From Nitrososphaeria archaeon (lineage in GTDB: Archaea; Thermoproteota; Nitrososphaeria; Nitrososphaerales; Nitrososphaeraceae), in contig JAJPIN010000112.1 of NCBI GenBank assembly GCA_021324715.1, positions 1-11,742 on the forward strand: DNA of 11,742 bases. The letters are read 5' to 3'. The position numbers were made by a program, and so were the translations under genes. Below are positions 6,744-11,742 of the stretch, in pieces. Under the pieces are notes generated by a model. The model saw nothing but the letters and a program-made list of their open reading frames with translations. It did no database searches and had not been told where the DNA came from. Every line of letters starts with the position of its first letter. The first letter of the stretch is position 1.

Positions 6744-7202
6744 ATGCATCAGTATATGGCCGAAGCGTGGGCAAGGATGTGGAAAACTAACTCGGAAGAA
6801 CTAAAGAAAAGAGCCATAATATGGAGAAAAGAACCAACAATCCACAGGATCAAAAGACCGAGTAGACTCGATCGGGCTCGTAGACTTGGCTACAAGGCAA
6901 AACAAGGCATAATTGTAATTCGTACCAAAGTCGGACGAGGCGGAATGAGAAAGCAACGACCCGTATCAGGCAGAAGGCCAAAACACCTGGGTGTAACTAG
7001 AATTAAACAGGCAGAGAGCATGAGACTAGTTGCCGAGAGAAGAGTAAATGAAAAGTATCCTAATTTGGAGGTTCTGGGCTCTTATTTCCTATACAAAGAC
7101 GGTAAAAACATTTGGTATGAGATAATATTGGCGGATACCTCTCATCCATCAATCGCGAAAGATGTCGAATTTAAAAAGAGATTAAAGGCATTTGCCAAAT
7201 AG
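6744..7202 (+). CDS. rpl15e: Large-subunit ribosomal protein L15e, short form
   Basis: L15e is a large-subunit ribosomal protein of archaea and eukaryotes, absent from bacteria. The family core is unmistakable: IIWRKEPTIHRIKRPSRLDR (25-44), ARRLGYKAKQG (45-55), a basic VGRGGMRK loop (63-70), GRRPKHLGV (76-84), AERRVNEKYPNLEVLGSY (97-114) and WYEIILADTSHPSI (124-137). The N-terminus MHQYMAEAW matches the usual Y-x-Y-hydrophobic-x-E-x-W opening, supporting the ATG at 6744. At 152 residues it ends early: archaeal and eukaryal homologues I know run to about 190-204 and finish with a basic tail around RGLTSAGRKSRG, which is missing here. No such residues appear in the sequence after the stop, so it looks like a real short form, not a frameshift. 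It converges on the next gene with 16 bases between. Confidence 0.93.
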   Translation: MHQYMAEAWARMWKTNSEELKKRAIIWRKEPTIHRIKRPSRLDRARRLGYKAKQGIIVIRTKVGRGGMRKQRPVSGRRPKHLGVTRIKQAESMRLVAERRVNEKYPNLEVLGSYFLYKDGKNIWYEIILADTSHPSIAKDVEFKKRLKAFAK

Positions 7203-7218
7203 AAAGTCAAATGCTAAT

Positions 7219-7626
7219 CTAAATGGCGCTGATTTTTTCCACAAGTAAATCAATTAGTTTAAAAAGTTCTTCGCTTCCTATCTCGCGATCTACAGTTATG
7301 TAGTAGGAGCCTCCAGATTGAGAAGGAAAGGTTAACGTTATTACTTTAATATTTACGGTAAGCGTGTATAATGTGGCACCTAATGTAGAGTCAAATGCTT
7401 TCCTCAGCTGATTGCGAGTAGCATCAATAAAATGTTCATTGATTGCCTGTTCCACACTAAGTAAGGGTAGTAAACCTGGACGTAACTGCCCTGCGATGGT
7501 CTTACCAAAATTATTTATCAAACCAACATAACGGATCCTTTGCGATAATAAGAGCAAATTGTGACAATTTTCTTTGTTCTTGAGAGATTCCTCTCGTGTG
7601 AGTTGATTGTGGTCTTTTTTTTCCAT
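7219..7626 (-). CDS. DUF6659-like small protein
   Basis: This 135-residue soluble protein resembles a family common in several copies in ammonia-oxidizing archaea, which I recall as DUF6659 and which may have a roadblock/profilin-like fold. The pattern seen is RYVGLINNFGKTIAG (32-46), a short loop LRPGLLPLL (48-56), a helix with EHFIDATRNQLRKAFDSTLG (64-83), paired strands YTLTVN and KVITLTFP (87-101), and a last strand GSYYITVD followed by a C-terminal helix. No catalytic or metal-binding motif is visible, and its role is unknown; roadblock-like proteins generally act as small regulators or scaffolds. The ATG at 7626 is supported by a TATA-like box centred 29 bases upstream. It is divergent from the signal peptidase gene. 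Confidence 0.7.
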   Translation of the reverse strand: MEKKDHNQLTREESLKNKENCHNLLLLSQRIRYVGLINNFGKTIAGQLRPGLLPLLSVEQAINEHFIDATRNQLRKAFDSTLGATLYTLTVNIKVITLTFPSQSGGSYYITVDREIGSEELFKLIDLLVEKISAI

Positions 7627-7649
7627 AATTAAGTAAACCCATTTTGCTA

Positions 7650-7665
7650 GATATATTTTTTAATG
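7650..7665. promoter_or_regulatory. Shared AT-rich box between two divergent genes
   Basis: GATATATTTTTTAATG contains AAAAATATAT on the minus strand (7660-7651), centred 29 bases before the ATG of the DUF6659-like gene. On the plus strand the same element lies about 27-42 bases before the signal peptidase ATG at 7692. One element may place transcription in both directions, or the two boxes overlap. Inferred from position and composition. Confidence 0.4.
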
Positions 7666-7691
7666 TTGTTAAAAAGAATCAATAAGTTTTA

Positions 7692-8261
7692 ATGGTCATT
7701 CCAGTAGATTACAAGAATATAAACAAAATGAAAAAAAATACGATATATAGCCTGATAGGAATAGCCATTATTATAGGTGGAGGTCTCCTTTCAATAAACA
7801 CATTTTTTGGATCTTTTAATCCCTTTTATGTAGTAGTTAGTGGAAGTATGATTCCAACAATAAACATAGGCGATATAGTAATTACAAAAAATAATTCATT
7901 TGATACTTCATTTAACAATCTTAAAATCGGTGACATAATTGTTTTCAGGGCTGCAGAGGCTAAAACAGATGACGGAAAACCCAAGGTAATTGTACATAGG
8001 ATAGCGGATATTGGAACTATTTTTGACAAAAAAGTCGTAAAAACAAAAGGAGATGCAAATCCATATTCTATTCCCGGAATAGACTTTCCAATATTCACGG
8101 AAAACTATGTGGGAAAAGTTGTATATGTAATACCAAAAATAGGTACGATTTCAATGATTATAACCCCTCCAATAAATTACATAATTATGGCAATAATAAT
8201 TGGCTTGTTAATCTACTCAATTAGACCAAAAAAAGTAGAACCCGAAAATGAAACAGTTTAA
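7692..8261 (+). CDS. Signal peptidase I, archaeal/ER type
   Basis: This membrane serine protease removes signal peptides from secreted preproteins. The nucleophile is Ser52 in SGSMIPT (50-56). His102 (VHRI) takes the place of the bacterial lysine, as in eukaryotic Sec11 and archaeal enzymes, and Asp121 in TKGDAN (118-123) completes the centre. A hydrophobic segment at about 17-38 anchors the N-terminus, and a second at about 161-177 precedes a short basic and acidic cytoplasmic tail, the two-anchor topology known from archaeal members. Length (189) is normal. The ATG at 7692 is used; Met13 is an alternative that would leave only a few residues before the first membrane helix. It could process the secreted PQQ dehydrogenase encoded further right, among many other clients. 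The gene ends nine bases from the convergent Rieske gene. Confidence 0.9.
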   Translation: MVIPVDYKNINKMKKNTIYSLIGIAIIIGGGLLSINTFFGSFNPFYVVVSGSMIPTINIGDIVITKNNSFDTSFNNLKIGDIIVFRAAEAKTDDGKPKVIVHRIADIGTIFDKKVVKTKGDANPYSIPGIDFPIFTENYVGKVVYVIPKIGTISMIITPPINYIIMAIIIGLLIYSIRPKKVEPENETV

Positions 8262-8270
8262 TTTGTAGTA

Positions 8271-8585
8271 TCAAATAAGAATGTAAACCCAGCCTTCTCT
8301 TATTTCTATCTTATATGTTTTAAGGGGTACTTCAGCCGGCAAATTCTCGGGCATGCCAGTTTCTAAATTAAATCTAGACATGTGTAGTGGACAGGTAACA
8401 GTTGTTTCATCTTCATTTACAAATCCTGTAGAAAGGTCTGCATATGCATGAGTACATATCCTATCAGTTGCGAAGATTTTATTATTAACCTTATATATTA
8501 GAATTTTTTTCTCTTCAAAATCAAAGTCTATCATCTCACCATTATTCAGAGTTTTTGCATCACATGCCTTTATCCAAGAGATCAT
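8271..8585 (-). CDS. Rieske-type [2Fe-2S] ferredoxin
   Basis: A 104-residue soluble electron carrier. The cluster ligands are Cys44 and His46 (ICTHAYADLSTG) and Cys65 and His68 (TCPLHMSRF), the CxH...CxxH Rieske pattern with 18 residues between H46 and C65. This is the single-domain layout of ferredoxins that serve oxygenases, not the membrane-anchored Rieske subunit of a cytochrome bc complex: there is no membrane helix and the cysteines of the bc1-type disulfide are absent. The sequence ends right after the final strand (GWVYILI), as in other stand-alone members. The gene starts 26 bases after the sufD stop with no promoter-like box in the gap, so it is probably co-transcribed. Electron delivery to, or a cluster received from, the SUF machinery is an inference from that pairing. 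Confidence 0.88.
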   Translation of the reverse strand: MISWIKACDAKTLNNGEMIDFDFEEKKILIYKVNNKIFATDRICTHAYADLSTGFVNEDETTVTCPLHMSRFNLETGMPENLPAEVPLKTYKIEIREGWVYILI

Positions 8586-8611
8586 ATTAAATCAAATTTA
8601 GGAATGCAGTT

Positions 8612-10042
8612 CTATCTATACTTATAATGTTTCTCGAATATATCTTCAGTCTCTCGGTATCTAGACTTTTCAACTTCGAGAATATGCTCCATTGCTTCAT
8701 CAGTTTTGAGCAGTAATGGTTTTCCAAGCCACTTATTTTCCATAAGATAATTCACCCACGCTCTAATAGTAGGACCCATCTTACGTGACAAAGGTTCTAA
8801 GAACCCACTAACGATTTCCCTTTTTGCTTCTTCATTGCTAAGTCCTCTACACATAAGATAGAAAATTTGATTTTCATCAATTTGTGCAACGGATGCAGAA
8901 TGTGTGGCCCTAACTTCATTGGTCTCTATTTCAAGACCAGGTATTGTATCTGATTTTGCCCCTTTATCCAACAAAATAGCATGTCCTGCTAGGAATGATT
9001 CTGCAGATTTTCCATTTTTATTAATTTTTATCATGCCCTTAAAAAGAGATTTCGAAGTATCTTTCATTACTGATTTTGATAATACCCTCCCTCTAGTGTT
9101 AGGTCCATCGTGAATTAGATTGGAAGTTACATCAAATGATTGATCATTAGTACCAAATATTATCTCTACATCTTCAGCGCTAGCACCTTCACCTTTCATA
9201 ATATTATCAAGTTTGTACCTTGAAAGCTGCGCTCCGAATAGGCCCATATACCATGATATTTTAGCATCCTTCTCAATGAATCCTTTTCTGTTTGAAAAAT
9301 TTACTGCGTTTTTTTCATTCATTGCTTGCAGTGTTACTACTTCCAGTTCTGAATTTGATCCAACATAGCATTCTAATAGCTCAAACAGCGATTGTTGAAT
9401 TTTGTCGCCAAATCGATCATTGCTATATAGTTCTTGAACTATACTCGCTTTTGAATTTGAGTCAATAATTACAATATTTCTTGCTATGGACGATGTCCCA
9501 TCTGGCCCAAGGGCCTCAATTATTCTTATTGAATCATCAACAATTACGTTTCTTGGTATATAGATAAAAATACCAGAATCAAAACTAGACAATTCCAAAG
9601 CTAGAAACTTATCTTCCGAAGCGTTTAGTGGATTTGAATTCATTTTATCCTTAATAATATTTTCATATTCCTTTAACGCGCTTTTAAGATCGGAAATAAC
9701 TACTCCTTGTTTCAGTAGTTTATCTGAGACATTAGAATGAGCTATTGACGAGCCTATTTTTAAGATACTCGTCTCCTTTTCTAGCTCTCTTATTCTATCG
9801 TTAAGATAATCTTCTGGCAAGTAAGTTTTAACCCCTTGCGGAAGATAAACCCTATCCGGATATAGTAGATTAGCATCAGAATATTTTTTGTAGAGTGGCG
9901 AAACTTCATGTGGTAGAGAAGAATATTTGGAAAATGCATTATTCCTTATTTCCATCAACCACGCCGGTTCTGAATTCAAATTACTTTTTTCTTTTACATA
10001 TTTATCATCAAGTGAGGATAGGGAAATAAGATTAGTTGTCAT
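8612..10042 (-). CDS. sufD: Fe-S cluster assembly protein SufD (SufB/SufD family)
   Basis: SufD pairs with SufB and the ATPase SufC as the scaffold that builds Fe-S clusters. The N-terminal helical part opens with EPAWLMEIRNNAFSKY (25-40) and LPHEVSPLYKKYSD, typical of the family. A right-handed beta-helix follows (about 150-380; SSIARNIVIIDSNSKASIVQE, FELLECYVGSNSELEVV, ISWYMGLFGAQLSRY). The C-terminal part has RATHSASVAQID (378-389), where His381 matches the conserved SufD histidine, then QIFYLMCRGLSNEEA and F-L-E-P-L. I prefer SufD over SufB because the segment before ATHSAS lacks the cysteine motif of SufB. Length, 476, is at the upper end. The ATG at 10042 is the start. sufB and sufC are not in the window; a Rieske ferredoxin gene follows after 26 bases. 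Confidence 0.85.
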   Translation of the reverse strand: MTTNLISLSSLDDKYVKEKSNLNSEPAWLMEIRNNAFSKYSSLPHEVSPLYKKYSDANLLYPDRVYLPQGVKTYLPEDYLNDRIRELEKETSILKIGSSIAHSNVSDKLLKQGVVISDLKSALKEYENIIKDKMNSNPLNASEDKFLALELSSFDSGIFIYIPRNVIVDDSIRIIEALGPDGTSSIARNIVIIDSNSKASIVQELYSNDRFGDKIQQSLFELLECYVGSNSELEVVTLQAMNEKNAVNFSNRKGFIEKDAKISWYMGLFGAQLSRYKLDNIMKGEGASAEDVEIIFGTNDQSFDVTSNLIHDGPNTRGRVLSKSVMKDTSKSLFKGMIKINKNGKSAESFLAGHAILLDKGAKSDTIPGLEIETNEVRATHSASVAQIDENQIFYLMCRGLSNEEAKREIVSGFLEPLSRKMGPTIRAWVNYLMENKWLGKPLLLKTDEAMEHILEVEKSRYRETEDIFEKHYKYR

Positions 10043-10052
10043 TAATTTGAGA

Positions 10053-10077
10053 ATAAATATAATTTCACATATTATCT
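10053..10077 (-). promoter_or_regulatory. AT-rich promoter region of sufD
   Basis: On the minus strand this reads as two adjacent TATA-like stretches, AGATAATATG (centred about 30 bases before the ATG) and AAATTATATTTATT (nearer the start). The first has the spacing expected for a leaderless transcript of the sufD-Rieske pair. No regulator site is obvious. Confidence 0.3.
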
Positions 10078-10240
10078 ATCTTTCTATTAATTTGATTCTT
10101 CTAATTATCGGAGGACATTTGCTTTAATACCTGATCCTAGTGATACTACTTAAAATTGGATTTGATAAATGAACCAGGATTTTGAGACAATAGAGACGCA
10201 ATAAATACCAATTAAAACCAAAACTGCTTTCGTCAAAACA

Positions 10241-10252
10241 GATAAAAGATTG
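10241..10252 (+). promoter_or_regulatory. Possible TATA-like box of the PQQ dehydrogenase gene
   Basis: GATAAAAGATTG is centred about 27 bases before the ATG at 10273. The 227-base spacer between sufD and this gene otherwise shows no open frame, tRNA or strong inverted repeat. Weak, based on spacing and composition only. Confidence 0.25.
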
Positions 10253-10272
10253 ACTAGAATTTTTTCTTATTG

Positions 10273-11547
10273 ATGAGTAAAAGAAAGGTCATTCTTTTTA
10301 CGTCCTTAATCACTCTGATAATACCTACTTTTGCTTTTATTACAAATTTTAACGACAACAATATTTCTCATGCGTTTTACGTAAGGGCTAGGCCAGAGAG
10401 TAGTGGACAAGTATTAATTGACCCTTCTCTGAAAGTTGAGCCAGTCTTTAGTGATGGACTCAAAGGACCGACAACTAGCATGGCATTTCTTGGGCCAAAT
10501 GACATTCTTGTCCTAGAGAAAAATACCGGCAAAGTCCAGAGAATCTTAAATGGGATTCTCCAGGAAAAACCACTACTTCAAGCGAATGTATCAACAGAGG
10601 TAGAATTGGGAATGTTGGGCATTGCAATATCAAAGAATCAGGCAGGAAAGCCATTTGTATTTCTGTACTATAGTGAAGCGAATAGTTCTGGGACTGTCCT
10701 CGGCAATAGGCTATACAGGTACGAACTTGTTGATGGTAGACTAGTAAATCCACTACTGCTTTTGAACTTGCCAGCAACCTCGCCTATTGTGGGACATGAA
10801 AACAACCATAACGGAGGAAAGGTAGTGATAGGTCCTGATAAAAATGTCTATGTTATTGTAGGCGATGTTGGCGGCAGAATTGGCAATGTTCAAAATATTA
10901 TCAGGGGTAATTCTCCAGATGGAACCAGTGGTATACTAAGGGTAACACAAGATGGTAAATCTGTGGAGAATGGCCCATTCGGAAGTTCTGTACCTAACAC
11001 GTTGTATTATGCATATGGGATACGCAATAGTTTTGGATTTGACTTTGATCCAGTAACTGGTAACTTGTGGGATACTGAAAATGGTGGAATTGATAAAGAT
11101 GAAATTAATTATGTATTTCCAGGGTTCAATAGTGGTTGGAGGAAGACCATGGGTATGGCCGTATCCAGATTTGACCCTCAAGAGGATTTATTCAATTTTG
11201 CCGGAAAAGCAAAATACAGTGATCCTGAATTTGTATGGAAGCAAACGGTAGCTCCAACTGCTCTGAAATTCTTGAATTCAACTAAACTTGGTTCACAATA
11301 TGCAAACACAATATTTGTTGGTGATGTAAAAACAGGCAACTTATATAATTTCAAACTTGATACAGATAGAAAGGTACTACTACTAAAACCACCGTTAAAC
11401 GATAAAGTTGCTGACACACCAGACGAGATTCAGAGCGCAGTTTTTGGACAAGGTTTTGGAGTAATAACTGACATACAAGTAGGGCCAGATGGTTACCTAT
11501 ACATTCTGGGAATCAATGGGAACATATACAGGATAGTTCCAGTCTAA
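10273..11547 (+). CDS. Secreted PQQ-dependent sugar-dehydrogenase-like beta-propeller
   Basis: The 424-residue protein has the glucose/sorbosone dehydrogenase fold, a six-bladed propeller that in characterised members binds PQQ and oxidises sugars outside the cytoplasm. A basic start (SKRK), a hydrophobic stretch to about residue 24 and a plausible cleavage point after SHA (about 34) indicate export by signal peptidase. Family marks are HENNHNGGK (about 176-183) with the catalytic-type histidine, VIGPDKNVYVIVGD, YGIRNSFGFDFDP, LWDTENGG, DEINYVFPGFNSGW and the closing VGPDGYLYIL. Length is normal. A TTG codon lies immediately before the ATG; I chose the ATG at 10273. True substrate, and whether PQQ is made or scavenged, cannot be told from sequence; homologues of this family can be annotated dehydrogenase without proof. 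It stands alone, upstream of the nuoI-like gene. Confidence 0.85.
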   Translation: MSKRKVILFTSLITLIIPTFAFITNFNDNNISHAFYVRARPESSGQVLIDPSLKVEPVFSDGLKGPTTSMAFLGPNDILVLEKNTGKVQRILNGILQEKPLLQANVSTEVELGMLGIAISKNQAGKPFVFLYYSEANSSGTVLGNRLYRYELVDGRLVNPLLLLNLPATSPIVGHENNHNGGKVVIGPDKNVYVIVGDVGGRIGNVQNIIRGNSPDGTSGILRVTQDGKSVENGPFGSSVPNTLYYAYGIRNSFGFDFDPVTGNLWDTENGGIDKDEINYVFPGFNSGWRKTMGMAVSRFDPQEDLFNFAGKAKYSDPEFVWKQTVAPTALKFLNSTKLGSQYANTIFVGDVKTGNLYNFKLDTDRKVLLLKPPLNDKVADTPDEIQSAVFGQGFGVITDIQVGPDGYLYILGINGNIYRIVPV

Positions 11548-11603
11548 TAATTCCGTATGGATAAAAAATTTGTCTTTGAATTTTGATGATTGTTTGCGTA
11601 ATT

Positions 11604-11614
11604 CTAAAATATGG
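11604..11614 (+). promoter_or_regulatory. TATA-like box of the nuoI-like gene
   Basis: CTAAAATATGG is centred about 27 bases before the ATG at 11636, consistent with a separate leaderless promoter and not read-through from the PQQ dehydrogenase gene. Based on spacing and composition only. Confidence 0.3.
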
Positions 11615-11635
11615 TTGTGGATATATTAAATCCTG

Positions 11636-11742
11636 ATGAACTCTGCAGGTGGTTTCATAAAAGCTATTGAATCTGGCTCAAAGCATCTTCTTATCAAGAG
11701 ATTTACTCTAAGATATCCCGAAAAGAAACTGAAGTTTGTAGG
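11636..11742 (+). CDS. nuoI: NADH-quinone oxidoreductase subunit I (NuoI-like), N-terminal part
   Basis: The frame opens at the ATG at 11636, has an in-frame stop just upstream at 11627-11629, and runs off the window after 35 codons. The residues GGFIKAIESGSKHLLIKRFT followed by LRYPEKKLKF match the start of complex I subunit I: an N-terminal amphipathic helix lying on the membrane, then the YPE motif that precedes the ferredoxin domain with two 4Fe-4S clusters. The cysteine ligands would be beyond the edge, so this rests on a short stretch. NuoI carries electrons through the peripheral arm towards quinone, here most likely menaquinone. The gene would normally lie between nuoH and nuoJ; here a PQQ dehydrogenase gene is upstream, so it either begins a separate operon or is a split-off subunit. 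Confidence 0.65.
   Translation, partial: MNSAGGFIKAIESGSKHLLIKRFTLRYPEKKLKFV

Noticed and set aside
7231..7240. T-run GATTTTTTCC as terminator of the L15e gene
   Set aside because: Six T after the stop could end transcription, but the run lies in the last codons of the convergent gene and similar T-runs are frequent in this AT-rich DNA.
9927..10127. 66-codon plus-strand frame over the sufD start
   Set aside because: Half of it is antisense to sufD and the rest is AT-rich spacer giving a low-complexity Ile/Leu stretch; not supported as a membrane peptide gene.
11619..11633. GGATATATTAAATCC as TATA box of the nuoI-like gene
   Set aside because: It resembles a box but its centre is only about 11 bases before the ATG, which would start the transcript inside the gene; the box at 11604-11614 has better spacing.
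11583..11637. Possible C/D box guide RNA (TGATGA near 11584, CTGA near 11633)
   Set aside because: The motifs are short, no paired internal boxes are clear, and the second one coincides with the nuoI-like start region; chance occurrence is likely.
1..11742. Mobile elements, CRISPR, defence or integrated-element signatures
   Set aside because: No transposase or integrase reading frame, no regularly spaced repeats, no tRNA with a duplicated end, and all recognised genes are housekeeping or metabolic.

Overview
The window looks like ordinary chromosome of an ammonia-oxidizing archaeon (Thaumarchaeota / Nitrososphaeria). The pointers are an archaeal/eukaryal ribosomal protein L15e, an ER/archaeal-type signal peptidase with a Ser-His centre, a small protein that resembles the thaumarchaeal DUF6659 family, and a 3-hydroxy-3-methylglutaryl-CoA (HMG-CoA) synthase. 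Starts without Shine-Dalgarno sites, with AT-rich boxes about 26-36 bases upstream of the start codon, also fit archaeal, largely leaderless transcription. The DNA is clearly AT-rich, which would suit a low-GC soil lineage such as Nitrosocosmicus, but that placement is a guess. I see no rRNA, tRNA, CRISPR array, insertion sequence, phage or integrated element.

Left part (1-2682): a futalosine-pathway menaquinone cluster. It holds the 3' end of an mqnD-like gene (+), then mqnE (-), then mqnC (+). mqnE and mqnC are radical SAM paralogues transcribed divergently from a 101-base spacer. That spacer holds one TATA-like box for each direction and, between the boxes, an 18-base imperfect palindrome that could be an operator.

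Middle part (2683-7626): a 260-base gene-free spacer, then a long HMG-CoA synthase for isoprenoid lipid synthesis. Its stop codon overlaps the stop of a convergent threonine ammonia-lyase gene with an ACT domain. Next come an unrecognised 285-residue protein with a likely coiled coil, a short ribosomal protein L15e, and a DUF6659-like protein.

Right part (7627-11742): a divergent promoter region, signal peptidase I, then on the minus strand a sufD-Rieske ferredoxin pair (Fe-S cluster assembly). On the plus strand follow a secreted PQQ-dependent sugar-dehydrogenase-like beta-propeller and, cut by the window edge, the first 35 codons of what looks like nuoI (complex I subunit I).

Several genes share a respiratory theme: menaquinone synthesis (mqnDEC), Fe-S proteins and their assembly (sufD, Rieske), a complex I subunit and a periplasmic-side dehydrogenase. 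They do not form one operon. Convergent neighbours are packed very tightly (from 22 bases apart to a 4-base overlap), and control sequence is concentrated in the divergent spacers. I found no convincing undescribed system. The points most worth checking are the mqn operator candidate, a dyad of the same shape upstream of L15e, the short L15e, the bacterial/eukaryal-looking HMG-CoA synthase, and the 285-residue orphan protein.
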